From Eubacterium multiforme (GTDB taxonomy: Bacteria; Bacillota; Clostridia; Clostridiales; Clostridiaceae): a DNA stretch of 64,000 nucleotides. Of this stretch, positions 8,527 to 19,601 are shown in pieces. The stretch is from positions 62,001-126,000 of the forward strand of contig NZ_JAUSUF010000002.1 in NCBI RefSeq assembly GCF_030813415.1, written 5' to 3'. The notes under the pieces are model-generated. The model was given only the letters and a program-made list of their open reading frames with translations, was not told where the DNA came from and ran no database searches. Both the position numbers and the translations under genes were made by a program. The number at the start of each line of letters is the position of its first letter. Positions within the stretch are counted from its first letter, which is position 1.

Positions 8527-11500
8527 TTGAGCGAAGAGTTCATTAAGAGGCTTAATAAAGAAATAAATAAAAAGGAAAATTTAGAAGATAAAGAAATAAA
8601 ATTAAATAGATTTCAATTTTATAAAAAAAGTAATGTTTTAAAAGTTATATTAAAATGCAAGGAAAGTTTAACTGAAAGTGAAGAAGAATTTCTTAAAAAA
8701 TTAATAGTAAAAAACCTAGGCATGAATATAAATGTAGAATTACTAGTTTATAAAGATGTAGAAGGGGCTAGTATAAAGGATATATTAGAAAAATATTGGT
8801 CTGATGTTGTTTTAAATATAGTTAAGAAAAATCCTTTATCTAAAAATGTTTTATATTCCAAACACAAAGATATAGATAAAGACGTAATTATAATTAGATA
8901 TGGTAGTGAGGCTATAGTAAAACATTTAAAGAATAAGGATATTGAGAGAAAAGTTTCAGCGAGAATTCATGATATTTTTGGAGTTCATGTAAGAATTGAA
9001 TTAAAGTATGATAGTTTGCTTGAAGATAATAATTATGAAGAAAATAAAGCAAAAGAAAACAAAAAAATAGTTGAAGATGTACTACAAGGAAAGATAGTTC
9101 AAATGAATTCATCCTCTTCAGAAGGAAACAAAGAGAAAAAAGAAAAGAGGGAAGCTCCTAAAAAGAATAAAAATGAAGGATATCAAAAATATAAAAGAGA
9201 GCCTAAAGGTGAAAATACCATTTTAGGAAGAAATATAAGTCAAGAGGCAATGAAAATATGTGATATTGATGAAACCTCAGGTTATGTTGCAATAATTGGA
9301 GAAGTATTTAAAACTGAAATAATTGAAACTAGAACAGGAAAAACAATTTTAACATTCTTTATAACAGATTATACAAGTTCTATAACAGTTAAATGTTTCT
9401 TAAAAGAAAAGGATAAAGATGAAGTATTAGAAAATGTTAAAAAGGGACTTTACTGTAAAGTAAGAGGAGAAGCTATATATGATACTTATGCTAGAGAAGT
9501 AGTAATAATGGGTAGAGATATAGTTAAAATGAAAAAAATAGAAAGAATGGATGGTTCTTTAGAAAAGAGAGTAGAACTTCATTTACATACAAATATGAGT
9601 ACTATGGATGGAATGACATCTGCAAGTAGACTTATTGAAAGAGCTGCAAAGTGGGGGCATGAAGCTATAGCTATTACAGATCACGGGGTAGTTCAATCTT
9701 TCCCAGATGCCCAAAGTGCTTCAAAGAAATTTGGAATAAAGGTTCTTTATGGAGTTGAAGGATATTTAGTTGATGATGGTATTCCAATAGCTCTTCATGA
9801 AAATGGAGAAACTTTAGATCATTCTTATGTAGTCTTTGATTTAGAAACTACAGGATTTTCTCCTAAAAATGATAAAATAATTGAAATTGGTGCAGTTAAA
9901 ATAGAAAATGGAAAAATTATTGATAGATTTAGTGAGTTTGTAAATCCAAAAAGAAATATTCCATATAAAATTACTGAACTTACAGGAATATCAGATGATA
10001 TGGTAAAGAATAGTGATGATATAGAAACATTACTTCCAAAGTTTTTAGAGTTTTCTAAAGGTAGTGTTTTAGTTGCACATAATGCTGCTTTTGATACTGG
10101 ATTTATTAAAGGAAATTGTAGAAGATTAGGATTAGATTTTGATTTTACTATATTAGATACAGTGCCTTTAGCTAGATTTTTATATCCAGAACTTAAAAAG
10201 GTAAAACTAAATATTGTAGCTAAACATTTAGGAATATCTTTAGAAAATCATCATAGAGCTGTAGATGATGCAAAAGCTACCTGCGATATATTATTAAAAT
10301 GTTTTGAAAAGTTAAAAGAAGAAAAAGAAATATACGATTTGAAAAGCTTAAATGAAGAATTTTTATCACATGTTGATATTAAAAGGCAACCTACCTTCCA
10401 TATAATAATATTAGCAAAAACTCAAAAAGGTCTTAAGAACCTTTATAAATTAGTATCAGAGGCTCATCTTGAAAACTTCTTTAAAAGTGCAAGAACTAAA
10501 AAAAGTAGACTTCAAGAAATGAGAGAAGGACTTATAATTGGTTCAGCTTGTGAAGCTGGAGAATTATATAGAGCTATATTAGATGGAAGAAGTGATGAAG
10601 AGGTTATTAAGGTTGCAGAATTTTATGATTACTTAGAAATACAACCTATTGCAAATAATAATTTCTTAATTAAAAAGGGTAATGTAGAAGATGAAGATGA
10701 ATTAAGAGAAATAAATAGAAAAATATATAACATTGGTAAAAAGTTAAATAAACCTGTTGTTGCAACAGGAGATGTGCATTTTTTAGAGCCAGAGGATGAA
10801 GCCTTTAGAAAAATAATAATGGCTGGAAAAGGATTTAAAGATGCAGATGATCAGCCGCCTCTATATCTTAAAACTACAGATGAAATGCTTAAGGAATTTT
10901 CCTATTTAGGTGAAGAAGAGGCTAGGGAAGTTGTTATAATAAATCCAAATAAAATAGCTTCTGAAATTGAAAATATAAAACCAATTCCTGATGAAACATT
11001 TCCTCCTAAAATAGAAGGTGCTGAAGATGAAATTAGAAATATGGTTAAAACAAAGGTTCATTCAATATATGGAGAAAAATTACCAGATGTTATACAAAAA
11101 AGATTAGATAAAGAATTAAATTCTATTATAAATAATGGATATGCAGTTTTATATCTTATAGCACAAAAACTTGTGGCAAAATCTCTTAAAGATGGATACT
11201 TAGTTGGTTCTAGAGGATCTGTTGGATCGTCTTTTGTAGCTACTATGTCAGATATAACAGAAGTTAATGGACTTCCACCACACTATGTTTGTCCTAAATG
11301 TAAGAATTCAGAATTTTTCTTAGATGGTTCTGTAAGTTCTGGTGCAGATTTACCTAATAAGAAATGTCCAAAGTGTGGAACGGAATATAAAAGGGATGGT
11401 CATGATATTCCCTTTGAAACATTCTTAGGATTTGAAGGAGATAAAGAACCAGATATTGACCTTAACTTCTCTGGAGAGTATCAAGGGGTTGTTCATAAAT

Positions 11501-12870
11501 ACTGTGAAGTTTTATTCGGCAAGGGATATGTATTTAAGGCAGGTACAATTGGTACTGTTGCAGAAAAAACAGCCTATGGATATGTTAGAAAATATTTAGA
11601 TGAAAGAGATATTAGAACATCAAGTGCAGAAATAGAAAGACTTACCATTGGATGTACTGGAATAAAAAGAACATCAGGGCAACATCCAGGGGGAATTATG
11701 GTTGTTCCAAGTGATAATGAAATTTACAATTTTACACCAATACAACATCCAGCTGATGATAATGATACTGATATAATTACTACTCATTTTGATTATCATT
11801 CAATAAGTGGTAGACTTTTAAAACTTGATATACTAGGCCATGATGATCCTACAGTACTTAGAATGCTTCAGGATTTAACTGGACTTGATCCAAAAACTAT
11901 TCCCTTAAATGATGAGAAGGTAATTAGTTTATTTACAAAGCCAGATGCTCTTGGAGTTACAAAAGAAGAATTAGAATGTGAAGTTGGAAGTTATGGACTT
12001 CCAGAGTTTGGTACAAAATTCGTTCGTCAAATGCTTGTAGATACTAAGCCAAAAAGTTTTGCAGACTTAGTTAGAATTTCTGGACTTTCTCATGGTACTG
12101 ATGTTTGGCTTAATAATGCACAATATTTTATTAAAGAAGGTTATACTACACTTAAAGACTGTATTGCAACAAGAGATGACATAATGGTTTACTTAATGCA
12201 CAGAGGACTTCCACCTAAAATGGCCTTTACAATAATGGAAAAGGTAAGAAAAGGTAAAGGTCTTAGTGAAGAGCATGAAAAGTTAATGAAGGAACATAAT
12301 GTTCCTGACTGGTATATTGAATCTTGTAAAAGAATAAAATATATGTTCCCTAAAGGGCATGCTGTTGCATATGTAATGATGGCAGTTAGAATTGCCTATT
12401 ATAAGGTATATTATCCTGAAGCTTATTATGCAACTTATTTTACAGTAAGAGCAGATGATTTTGATGCAGATCTTATTTGTAAAGGGGAAGGTGCAGTTTA
12501 TGAAAAACTTCATGAACTATATGATTTAGGAAATGGAATTACAACAAAAGAAAAAGGAATGATAACATCTTTAGAAATGGCTTTTGAAATGTATAAGAGA
12601 GGATTTAAATTTTTAAAGGTAGATCTTTATAAATCAGAGGCGACAAAATTTATAATTGAAGAAGATGGTTTAAGACCTCCAATTAATGCACTTCAAGGGG
12701 TTGGAGATAATGCAGCAAAAGCTATTGTAGAAGCTAGAGCTTTTGGAGAATTTATATCAAAAGAAGATTTAAGACTTAGAGCAAAAATTACAAAGACTGC
12801 TGTAGAAACATTAGGAAATCATGGTTGTTTAGAAGGATTACCAGAAACAAACCAGCTATCATTATTTTAG
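8527..12870 (+). CDS. polC: DNA polymerase III alpha subunit, PolC type
   Basis: PolC is the main replicative polymerase of low-GC Gram-positive bacteria and carries its own proofreading exonuclease. In the 1447-aa product the order is N-terminal domain, OB fold (~230-340), PHP domain split by the exonuclease ([14 protein letters not shown] at ~350; AITDHGV), DEDDh exonuclease ([10 protein letters not shown] at ~437), zinc-binding CPKCKNS...KKCPKCG (~921-950), palm with [13 protein letters not shown] (~972), and tail. The start is TTG with AAAGGAGGG 7 bp before it. Full length and intact. Confidence 0.97.
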   Translation: MSEEFIKRLNKEINKKENLEDKEIKLNRFQFYKKSNVLKVILKCKESLTESEEEFLKKLIVKNLGMNINVELLVYKDVEGASIKDILEKYWSDVVLNIVKKNPLSKNVLYSKHKDIDKDVIIIRYGSEAIVKHLKNKDIERKVSARIHDIFGVHVRIELKYDSLLEDNNYEENKAKENKKIVEDVLQGKIVQMNSSSSEGNKEKKEKREAPKKNKNEGYQKYKREPKGENTILGRNISQEAMKICDIDETSGYVAIIGEVFKTEIIETRTGKTILTFFITDYTSSITVKCFLKEKDKDEVLENVKKGLYCKVRGEAIYDTYAREVVIMGRDIVKMKKIERMDGSLEKRVELHLHTNMSTMDGMTSASRLIERAAKWGHEAIAITDHGVVQSFPDAQSASKKFGIKVLYGVEGYLVDDGIPIALHENGETLDHSYVVFDLETTGFSPKNDKIIEIGAVKIENGKIIDRFSEFVNPKRNIPYKITELTGISDDMVKNSDDIETLLPKFLEFSKGSVLVAHNAAFDTGFIKGNCRRLGLDFDFTILDTVPLARFLYPELKKVKLNIVAKHLGISLENHHRAVDDAKATCDILLKCFEKLKEEKEIYDLKSLNEEFLSHVDIKRQPTFHIIILAKTQKGLKNLYKLVSEAHLENFFKSARTKKSRLQEMREGLIIGSACEAGELYRAILDGRSDEEVIKVAEFYDYLEIQPIANNNFLIKKGNVEDEDELREINRKIYNIGKKLNKPVVATGDVHFLEPEDEAFRKIIMAGKGFKDADDQPPLYLKTTDEMLKEFSYLGEEEAREVVIINPNKIASEIENIKPIPDETFPPKIEGAEDEIRNMVKTKVHSIYGEKLPDVIQKRLDKELNSIINNGYAVLYLIAQKLVAKSLKDGYLVGSRGSVGSSFVATMSDITEVNGLPPHYVCPKCKNSEFFLDGSVSSGADLPNKKCPKCGTEYKRDGHDIPFETFLGFEGDKEPDIDLNFSGEYQGVVHKYCEVLFGKGYVFKAGTIGTVAEKTAYGYVRKYLDERDIRTSSAEIERLTIGCTGIKRTSGQHPGGIMVVPSDNEIYNFTPIQHPADDNDTDIITTHFDYHSISGRLLKLDILGHDDPTVLRMLQDLTGLDPKTIPLNDEKVISLFTKPDALGVTKEELECEVGSYGLPEFGTKFVRQMLVDTKPKSFADLVRISGLSHGTDVWLNNAQYFIKEGYTTLKDCIATRDDIMVYLMHRGLPPKMAFTIMEKVRKGKGLSEEHEKLMKEHNVPDWYIESCKRIKYMFPKGHAVAYVMMAVRIAYYKVYYPEAYYATYFTVRADDFDADLICKGEGAVYEKLHELYDLGNGITTKEKGMITSLEMAFEMYKRGFKFLKVDLYKSEATKFIIEEDGLRPPINALQGVGDNAAKAIVEARAFGEFISKEDLRLRAKITKTAVETLGNHGCLEGLPETNQLSLF

Positions 12871-12904
12871 TTATGATAGAGATTTACAATTTATTTAAAT
12901 ATAC

Positions 12905-12933
12905 TTGAAAAAAAATATATTGTATGTTAAAAT
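12905..12933 (+). promoter_or_regulatory. Sigma-A-type promoter for the rimP-nusA-infB operon
   Basis: TTGAAA (12905-12910) and TAAAAT (12928-12933) are separated by exactly 17 bp, just after polC. Predicted transcription would begin near 12940, giving a ~160-nt leader before rimP that contains two hairpins. Confidence 0.6.
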
Positions 12934-12966
12934 TTAAAATGATGATTATTACTAATAGCTAGATTA

Positions 12967-12997
12967 AAGGAGTGGGAAAATTATTTACCCGCTCTTT
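12967..12997 (+). promoter_or_regulatory. Leader hairpin upstream of rimP
   Basis: GAGTGGG pairs with CCCGCTC (one G-T pair), extended by AAAG/TTTC-side pairs, around an 11-nt AT loop. It lies between the proposed promoter and the intrinsic terminator. Its GC-rich stem contrasts with the AT-rich surroundings. A regulatory role is inferred from position only. Confidence 0.55.
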
Positions 12998-13007
12998 CTG
13001 TTTAAAG

Positions 13008-13031
13008 CGCAACTACTTTAGTTGCGTTTTT
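13008..13031 (+). terminator. Intrinsic terminator in the rimP leader
   Basis: CGCAACTA pairs perfectly with TAGTTGCG around a CTT loop, followed by five T. It could end polC transcripts, but because a promoter lies upstream of it (12905-12933) it may also act as an attenuator for the rimP-nusA-infB operon. Confidence 0.85.
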
Positions 13032-13103
13032 AATTAAAATAGATTTTTAGATATTGGAGATAATATAATTATAAAATTGAATAGTGAAGAAGGAGGTTAA
13101 CAT

Positions 13104-13565
13104 ATGAAAAAAGATGCCTTAATAGAAAAGTTAGAAAATTTAGTTATACCAATAACTGATGAATTAGGTTATGAATTATATCATGTAGAGTTTGTTAAAG
13201 AAAACGGAGAAAATTATTTAAGAATATATATAGATAATGAAGAATCAGGCATTACACTTACTGATTGCGAAAAAGTTTCAAGAAGAGTTAGTGAAATGTT
13301 AGACTTAGAAGATCCAATTTCTACTTCATATTTTTTAGAAGTTTCTTCACCTGGTATAAACAGAGGTTTATATAAGGAAGAACACTTTAAAAGATTTATA
13401 GGAAGTAGAGTATTTATAAAATTTACAGGATCATTAAATGGACGTAAAAATGTAAAAGGTATTTTAAAATCCTGTGATGGAGATTTCTTAGAAATAGAAA
13501 GTGATGAAATAATAAAATTACCAAAAGACAAAATAAAGTCAGCTAATTTAGAGGGTGAATTATAA
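13104..13565 (+). CDS. rimP: Ribosome maturation factor RimP
   Basis: RimP assists assembly of the 30S subunit. The 153-aa product has the two-domain layout: an N-terminal alpha/beta part with [12 protein letters not shown] and [18 protein letters not shown], the linking VSSPGINR motif, and a C-terminal SH3-like barrel with VFIKF and [19 protein letters not shown] sits 8 bp before the ATG. It heads rimP-nusA-ylxR-ylxQ-infB-rbfA-nrnA-truB-ribF, the standard Firmicute order. Confidence 0.94.
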   Translation: MKKDALIEKLENLVIPITDELGYELYHVEFVKENGENYLRIYIDNEESGITLTDCEKVSRRVSEMLDLEDPISTSYFLEVSSPGINRGLYKEEHFKRFIGSRVFIKFTGSLNGRKNVKGILKSCDGDFLEIESDEIIKLPKDKIKSANLEGEL

Positions 13566-13583
13566 AGTAGGGAGGATAAGAAG

Positions 13584-14696
13584 ATGAACGAAGAGTTTAT
13601 AGGTGCTCTTAAAGAGATAGTTAAAGAAAAAGGAATATGTGAAGATTTAATATTTACAACAATTGAGGATGCTATGGTTGCAGCCTATAAGAAAAATTAT
13701 GCAAATCAATATACTTCAGCTCAAAATGTTAAGGTTACAATTAACAGAGAAAGTGGAGAAATTGGAGTTTATGCTCAAAAGGTAGTAGTAGATGAAGTTT
13801 ATGATGAAGTAACTGAAATAGGTTTAGAAGAAGCTAAGGAAATAAATCCTAAGTATGAAGTTGATGATATTGTTGATATTGAAGTTACACCTAGAAACTT
13901 TGGAAGAGTTGCAGCACAACTTGCAAAACAAGTAGTAACTCAAAGAATAAAAGAAGCCGAAAGAAATATAGTGTATAATGAATATAAGGAAAAAGAATTT
14001 GACATAATAACAGGAACAATTCTTAGAAAAGATAAAGGCTTAGTATTTGTTAATCTTGGAAAGATTGAAGGAGTTATAGGTCCTAATGAACAAATGAAAG
14101 GAGAAGAATATAAGTTTAATGAAAAATTAAAGTTATATATAGTTGAAGTTAAAAATGCTTCAAAGGGTGCTCAAATTCATGTGTCAAGAACTCATCCAGG
14201 ATTAGTAAAGAGATTATTTGAACTTGAAGTTCCAGAAATATATAATGGAGTAGTTGAAATAAAGAGTATTTCAAGAGAAGCAGGTTCAAGAAGTAAGATA
14301 GCAGTATATTCAAATGATGAATCAGTTGATGCTATGGGTGCATGTGTAGGACCTAAGGGAATAAGAGTTCAAAACATAGTAAATGAACTTAAAAATGAAA
14401 AAATAGACATAATAAAATGGAGCAAGGATTCAGCAGAATTTATAGCAAATTCTTTAAGTCCAGCAAAAGTTTTAGATGTTAAGGTAAATGAAGAGGAAAA
14501 ATCAGCTAAAGTTGTAGTTGATGATAATCAACTTTCTCTTGCAATTGGAAAAGAAGGTCAAAATGTTAGATTAGCAGCAAAGCTTACTAATTGGAAGATA
14601 GATATAAAAAGCAAAAGTCAAGCAGAATTAGAAGAGGAAGAATCTTTAATAGAAGAAGTATCAGAAAAAATAGATTCAGAAGAAATATCAGAATAA
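13584..14696 (+). CDS. nusA: Transcription termination/antitermination protein NusA
   Basis: NusA binds RNA polymerase and RNA and modulates pausing, termination and antitermination. The 370-aa protein has the N-terminal polymerase-binding domain (to ~125), an S1 domain (~130-200, GTILRKDKGLVFVNLG), and two KH domains (ACVGPKGIRVQNIVNEL; LAIGKEGQNVRLAAKL). The short acidic tail, without the acidic repeats of enterobacterial NusA, is normal for Firmicutes. A GGGAGG site precedes the ATG. Confidence 0.96.
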   Translation: MNEEFIGALKEIVKEKGICEDLIFTTIEDAMVAAYKKNYANQYTSAQNVKVTINRESGEIGVYAQKVVVDEVYDEVTEIGLEEAKEINPKYEVDDIVDIEVTPRNFGRVAAQLAKQVVTQRIKEAERNIVYNEYKEKEFDIITGTILRKDKGLVFVNLGKIEGVIGPNEQMKGEEYKFNEKLKLYIVEVKNASKGAQIHVSRTHPGLVKRLFELEVPEIYNGVVEIKSISREAGSRSKIAVYSNDESVDAMGACVGPKGIRVQNIVNELKNEKIDIIKWSKDSAEFIANSLSPAKVLDVKVNEEEKSAKVVVDDNQLSLAIGKEGQNVRLAAKLTNWKIDIKSKSQAELEEEESLIEEVSEKIDSEEISE

Positions 14697-14709
14697 GAGA
14701 GGTGTTTTA

Positions 14710-14976
14710 ATGAAAACAAAAAAGATACCTTTAAGAATGTGTACTGGATGTATGGAAATGAAGCCTAAAAAAGAGCTTATTAGAGTTGTTAAGTCAAAAG
14801 AAGGAGAAGTTTCAGTTGATTTAACAGGTAAAAAAGCAGGTAGAGGAGCATATGTTTGCAAATCTCATGGATGTTTAGAAAAGGCTTTTAAAACAAAGAG
14901 ATTAAGTAGAAATCTTGATACTCAAATAAATGAAGAAATATATGACAGACTAAGGGAAGAGATGGATGATGAATAA
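14710..14976 (+). CDS. rnpM: RNase P modulator RnpM (YlxR, DUF448)
   Basis: The 88-aa protein starts with basic residues and the family motif RMCTGCMEMKPKKELIRVV, followed by a GRGAYVC segment. YlxR of B. subtilis was renamed RnpM after it was shown to bind and modulate RNase P RNA. Located between nusA and the L7Ae-like gene as in other Firmicutes, and overlapping that gene by 11 bp, which suggests translational coupling. Confidence 0.9.
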   Translation: MKTKKIPLRMCTGCMEMKPKKELIRVVKSKEGEVSVDLTGKKAGRGAYVCKSHGCLEKAFKTKRLSRNLDTQINEEIYDRLREEMDDE

Positions 14977-15286
14977 GTTTTTCAATTTTCTAGGCTTAGC
15001 TAAAAGAGCTGGCAATCTAGTTGAAGGTTACAGTAAATGTAATGAACTAAGAAATAAAAAAAAGATGTATCTTTTTATTATTTCAAATGATGCGTCAGAA
15101 TCAACAAAAAATAAATTTAAAAAACATTGTAATGAAAATAAAATACCATGTATTGAAAATTTCTCTAAAGAGGATTTAGGCATTAGCATAGGAAGAGATG
15201 AAATAAAAATTCTAGCTGTGCAAGATGAAAATATGGCGAAAAAGCTAATATCTCTTTACGAGGAGGAAAATATATGTAGAAATTAA
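14966..15286 (+). CDS. L7Ae-like ribosomal/RNA-binding protein (YlxQ family)
   Basis: The 106-aa product resembles the L7Ae/L30e/S12e/Gadd45 family, opening with [16 protein letters not shown] and containing [16 protein letters not shown]. These small proteins bind kink-turn RNA; the exact target of YlxQ is unknown. Two consecutive ATG codons (14966 and 14969) are possible starts. It overlaps the end of rnpM and lies directly before infB. Confidence 0.85.
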   Translation: MMNKFFNFLGLAKRAGNLVEGYSKCNELRNKKKMYLFIISNDASESTKNKFKKHCNENKIPCIENFSKEDLGISIGRDEIKILAVQDENMAKKLISLYEEENICRN

Positions 15287-15300
15287 CCGGGGGTGACTGT

Positions 15301-17355
15301 ATGTCAAAAATTAGAGTATATGAACTAGCAAAGGAACTTAATATAAGTTCAAAGAAATTAATCGAATTGTTAATGGATGAATTTAACATAGAGGTCAAAA
15401 ATCACATGAGCGTAATAGAGGACGAAGATGCAGAGCTTATAAAGGAGCTTTTAGGAAATATAACAGGTGAACCTATAAGTGACAATGAAGTAGTAGAAGA
15501 GTACGAAAAAATTGTTGACGAAGAAGTGAATAAAGGACCTAAGAAAAAGAAAAAATATAAGAAGAATTCTGATGAAGAAAAAGAATCAGAAGGTGAAGTT
15601 GAAAAGGTAATCGAAGTTGGAGAAACAATATTAGTTAAAGAACTAGCTGAAAAGTTAAACAAACCAACAGCAGATGTAATTAAAACACTTATTTTCACTG
15701 GCGTTATGGCTGGAATTAATCAAGAAATAGATTTTGAAACAGCTGAAAAGGTATGTGAAAAATATGAAGTTTTAATAGGAAAAAAAGAAGAATCAGCAGA
15801 ATTAGATGTTTTAGAAATGGAAGATGATAGCGAAGAAAACCTTCAAAAGAGACCTCCAATTATAACAGTAATGGGTCACGTTGACCATGGTAAGACATCA
15901 CTTTTAGATGCTATAAGAAAAGCAAAAGTTACAGCAACAGAAGCAGGTGGAATAACTCAACATATAGGTGCTTACACTGTTAATGTAAATGGAGAAGAAA
16001 TTACATTCTTAGATACACCAGGTCACGAAGCTTTTACAGCTATGAGAGCTAGAGGAGCTCAAATAACAGATGTTGTTATTTTAGTTGTTGCAGCTGATGA
16101 TGGTATAATGCCTCAAACAAAGGAAGCTATAAATCACTGTAAAGCAGCTGGTGTTCCAATGGTTGTTGCAATAAATAAGATTGATAGACCAAATGCTAAT
16201 ATAGATAGAGTTAAACAAGAATTAACTGAGTTTGGATTAATTGCAGAAGATTGGGGCGGAGATACAGTATGTGTTCCAGTTTCAGCAAAACAAGGAGAAG
16301 GAATTAGCACATTACTTGAAATGGTTCTTTTAACTTCAGAAATGTTAGAACTTAAAGCAAATCCAAATAGAAAAGCAAAAGGAACTGTAATAGAAGCTAA
16401 ACTTGATAAAGGTAGAGGTCCAGTTGCAAGTTTACTTGTACAAAATGGTACATTACATGTAGGAGATTCAATACTTGTTGGATCAACATACGGAAGAATA
16501 AGAGCTATGTTTGATGATACTGGAAAGAAAATTAAATCAGCAGGACCATCAATTCCAGTTGAAATATTAGGACTTTCAGAAGTGCCAGCTGCAGGAGATA
16601 GATTTAACCAAGTTAAAGATGAAAAGACTGCAAGAAATATGGCTGACCTTAGAAAAGAAAAAGTAAAAAATGAAAACTTAAATGCTAGACATAGAGTATC
16701 TCTTGAAGATTTATATAGCCAAATAAAAGAAGGTACTGTAAAAGAGCTAGATATAATTGTAAAGGCTGATGTTCAAGGTTCAGTAGAAGCTATAAGACAA
16801 TCACTTGAAAAACTTTCAACAGATGATGTTAAAGTTAGAGTTATTCATGGTGGAGTTGGAGCTATAACAGAAACTGATATTACATTAGCTAGTGCATCAA
16901 ATGCAATAGTAATTGGATTTAATGTAAGACCTGATTCAAATGCAATGGCAGCATCTGAAAAAGAAGGCGTAGATGTTAAAACTTACAGAATAATCTATGA
17001 TGCTATAGAAGATGTTAAATCAGCTATGGTAGGAATGCTAGAACCTGAATATAAAGAAGTTGTTGAAGGTAAGGCAGAAGTTAGAGAAACTTACAAAATT
17101 TCAAGTGTAGGAACAATTGCAGGATGTTATGTTCTTGATGGAAAAATCACAAGAAATTCCGATATTAGAGTAATTAGAGATGGTATTGTAGTATTTGAAT
17201 CAACTTTAGCTTCACTTAAGAGATTTAAAGATGATGTTAAAGAAGTAAGAAGTGGATATGAATGCGGATTAAGCGTTGAAAAATTCAATGATCTTAAAGA
17301 AGGAGATATTATCGAAGCCTACACTATGGAAGCCATAGAAAGAAAAGAACTTTAA
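15301..17355 (+). CDS. infB: Translation initiation factor IF-2
   Basis: IF-2 is the GTPase that places fMet-tRNA on the 30S subunit and promotes subunit joining. The 684-aa product has the N-terminal IF2_N motifs ([14 protein letters not shown], and a second around [11 protein letters not shown]), a lysine/glutamate-rich linker, then the G domain with GHVDHGKT (~191-198), DTPGHEAF and NKID, and C-terminal domains II-IV. The N-terminal region is short compared with enterobacteria, as usual for clostridia. GGGGGTGA precedes the ATG. Confidence 0.97.
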   Translation: MSKIRVYELAKELNISSKKLIELLMDEFNIEVKNHMSVIEDEDAELIKELLGNITGEPISDNEVVEEYEKIVDEEVNKGPKKKKKYKKNSDEEKESEGEVEKVIEVGETILVKELAEKLNKPTADVIKTLIFTGVMAGINQEIDFETAEKVCEKYEVLIGKKEESAELDVLEMEDDSEENLQKRPPIITVMGHVDHGKTSLLDAIRKAKVTATEAGGITQHIGAYTVNVNGEEITFLDTPGHEAFTAMRARGAQITDVVILVVAADDGIMPQTKEAINHCKAAGVPMVVAINKIDRPNANIDRVKQELTEFGLIAEDWGGDTVCVPVSAKQGEGISTLLEMVLLTSEMLELKANPNRKAKGTVIEAKLDKGRGPVASLLVQNGTLHVGDSILVGSTYGRIRAMFDDTGKKIKSAGPSIPVEILGLSEVPAAGDRFNQVKDEKTARNMADLRKEKVKNENLNARHRVSLEDLYSQIKEGTVKELDIIVKADVQGSVEAIRQSLEKLSTDDVKVRVIHGGVGAITETDITLASASNAIVIGFNVRPDSNAMAASEKEGVDVKTYRIIYDAIEDVKSAMVGMLEPEYKEVVEGKAEVRETYKISSVGTIAGCYVLDGKITRNSDIRVIRDGIVVFESTLASLKRFKDDVKEVRSGYECGLSVEKFNDLKEGDIIEAYTMEAIERKEL

Positions 17356-17374
17356 TTGATAAGAGGTGATACTT

Positions 17375-17725
17375 ATGGCTAATTATAGAAGTGGAAGAAT
17401 AAACGAAGAAGTTAAAAAAGTAGTGAGTAATTTAATTCAAAATGAAATAAAAGATCCAAGATTAACTGCTATGATATCTGTAACAGCAGTTGAAGTAACT
17501 AGAGACTTAGGATATGCTAAAGTATTTGTAAGTATATTTGCAAATAGTGAAGAAGAAAAAGAAAATAACTTAAAGGCATTAAAGAGTGCTAGTGGATTTA
17601 TTAGAAGAGAAGTTGGCAAAAAAGTTAAATTAAGAGTTACTCCTCAAATAATTTTTGAATTAGATGAATCAATTGACTATGGAATGAAGATTGATGGACT
17701 AATAAGAAAGGCTAAGGAGCAATAA
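17375..17725 (+). CDS. rbfA: Ribosome-binding factor A
   Basis: RbfA is a KH-fold cold-shock protein needed for maturation of 16S rRNA 5' end. The 116-aa product has RSGRINEEVKKVVSNLI, the IKDPRL motif and VTRDLGYAKVFVS. AAGAGGTGAT precedes the ATG at 17375; an earlier in-frame ATG overlaps that binding site. It directly follows infB. Confidence 0.94.
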   Translation: MANYRSGRINEEVKKVVSNLIQNEIKDPRLTAMISVTAVEVTRDLGYAKVFVSIFANSEEEKENNLKALKSASGFIRREVGKKVKLRVTPQIIFELDESIDYGMKIDGLIRKAKEQ

Positions 17726-17729
17726 TATT

Positions 17730-18716
17730 ATGTCACTTAAAGATATAAAGAAAATTATCATTGAGGCTAATAAAATTGGAATTACCTTTCACACTTCTCC
17801 AGATGGAGATGCTATAGGAAGTGCATTAGGTCTTTTAAGTGGTTTAAGAGAACTTGGAAAGGAAGTGTATGTAATTTCAAAAGATACACTTTCAAAAGAC
17901 TTCTCATTTTTACCATATTCAGAGGAGATAAATGGAGAAGTAACAGAACCTATAGATGGTACTGATTTAGTTATAGTATTAGATTGTGGTAATGTAGAAA
18001 GAATTTCAGCTGACCTTTCAGGTTTTAATGGGATGATAATTAATATAGATCATCATGTATCTAATGATAAATATGGTTTTATTAATTACGTAGACACTAA
18101 AGCAGCAGCAACAGCTGAAATAGTATTTTTATTATTAAGAGAAATGGGATATGAATTTTCCGTTAAAGAAGATATATTAGAAAAGATAGGTAGATGTTTA
18201 TATACATCATTAATAACAGATACAGGATCTTTTAGACACTCTAATGTTACTAAAAGAACTCATGAAATAGCTGGTATATTAATTGGTGTAGGAGTAAATA
18301 ACTCAATGATATATAATAACTTGTTTGATAATAGAAGTATAAACAAGTTAAATCTTATGGGTTATGCCTTTGAAAATGCTAAATTATATTTTGATGGAAA
18401 AGTTGTATTAACAGTTTTAGATAATAATACACTTAAAAAATTTGATAGTGAAAAAGAAGATACTTCTGATATTATTGGTAATCTTTTAAGTTTAAAGACT
18501 GTAGAAGTTGCAGTTCTTTTAAAAGAAGTAGATGAAGGGGTTAAAGGCAGCCTTAGATCTAAATATGATTTTGATGTTAGAAAGATAGCAGAAATATTTG
18601 GAGGAGGAGGCCATCCTAAAGCAGCTGGTTTAATGCAAAAGGGCGTTTTACTTCAAATTGTAAAAGATAATATTTTAAAAGAAATTGAAAGAGAGATTGA
18701 CCTATGCAAGGAGTAA
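17730..18716 (+). CDS. nrnA: DHH-family phosphoesterase, NrnA-type (oligoribonuclease/pAp phosphatase)
   Basis: NrnA degrades short RNA oligonucleotides and dephosphorylates 3'-phosphoadenosine 5'-phosphate. The 328-aa protein has the Mn-binding motifs HTSPDGDAIGSAL, VLDCGN and INIDHHVSN (DHH), the TDTGSFRHSN motif, and the DHHA1 ending GGGGHPKAAG. Four bases separate it from rbfA and its end overlaps truB by 13 bp, so translation is probably coupled. Confidence 0.92.
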   Translation: MSLKDIKKIIIEANKIGITFHTSPDGDAIGSALGLLSGLRELGKEVYVISKDTLSKDFSFLPYSEEINGEVTEPIDGTDLVIVLDCGNVERISADLSGFNGMIINIDHHVSNDKYGFINYVDTKAAATAEIVFLLLREMGYEFSVKEDILEKIGRCLYTSLITDTGSFRHSNVTKRTHEIAGILIGVGVNNSMIYNNLFDNRSINKLNLMGYAFENAKLYFDGKVVLTVLDNNTLKKFDSEKEDTSDIIGNLLSLKTVEVAVLLKEVDEGVKGSLRSKYDFDVRKIAEIFGGGGHPKAAGLMQKGVLLQIVKDNILKEIEREIDLCKE

Positions 18717-19579
18717 TAAATATTTTTAAAAATTCTAAAATGACATCATTTGATGTTGTAAGAAGAGTAAAAAAAATTGCTCATGAAAAAAAGGTAGGTC
18801 ATACAGGAACTCTGGACCCGGAAGCAGTTGGGGTGCTTCCGGTATGTTTAGGAAAAGCTACAAAAATAATAGACTATATAATGAAGGCTCCTAAAACATA
18901 TGAGGTAACTTTTAAATTAGGGTTTAAAACAACAACCTATGATTTAGAAGGAGATATTATTGATAAAAAAGATATTTCTAATATAAAAGAAGATGATGTA
19001 TTAAAAGCTATTAATTCTTTTGTAGGAACATATAATCAGGTTCCACCTATGTACTCTGCCATTAAAAAAAATGGAGTTAGGCTTTATGAACTAGCAAGAC
19101 AAGGAATTGAAATTGAAAGGGAAGGAAGAGATATTACTATTTATGAAATAAGAGATATTAATATAAACTTACCTGAAATTACAATGACAGTAACTTGTTC
19201 AAAGGGAACATATATAAGAAGTTTATGTTATGACATTGGAGAAAAGCTTAAAGTATATGGTACTATGGTAAAGTTAAGAAGAACAGCTACATCAATCTTC
19301 AAAGAAGAAGATAGCATAAATATAGATGAGTTAACAGAGGAAAATATTAAAGACTATTTAATACCAATTGAAAAAGCTTTAGATTCATATCCTAAAGTAA
19401 TTATTAATAGTAAATTTAAAAATCTTTTAATAAATGGTGCAAAGGTTTATGACAAAAGATTATTAAAAGAAAATATTGAAAATAATATATTATATAGAGT
19501 TTATGATGAAGAAGAATTTTTTATTGGACTTGGTAAAAAAGATGAAGAAGGATTTAAGCTTGAAAAGTTATTAATATAG
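18704..19579 (+). CDS. truB: tRNA pseudouridine(55) synthase
   Basis: TruB makes pseudouridine 55 in the T loop of most tRNAs. The 291-aa product shows the catalytic HTGTLDPEAVGVLP motif, followed by TKIIDYIMKAPKTYE, the VPPMYSAIKKNG motif and GTYIRSLCYDIGE. It overlaps the 3' end of nrnA by 13 bp and precedes ribF, the standard order. Confidence 0.95.
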   Translation: MQGVINIFKNSKMTSFDVVRRVKKIAHEKKVGHTGTLDPEAVGVLPVCLGKATKIIDYIMKAPKTYEVTFKLGFKTTTYDLEGDIIDKKDISNIKEDDVLKAINSFVGTYNQVPPMYSAIKKNGVRLYELARQGIEIEREGRDITIYEIRDININLPEITMTVTCSKGTYIRSLCYDIGEKLKVYGTMVKLRRTATSIFKEEDSINIDELTEENIKDYLIPIEKALDSYPKVIINSKFKNLLINGAKVYDKRLLKENIENNILYRVYDEEEFFIGLGKKDEEGFKLEKLLI

Positions 19580-19601
19580 CTTAGGAGAAGACTAGAAGGA
19601 T

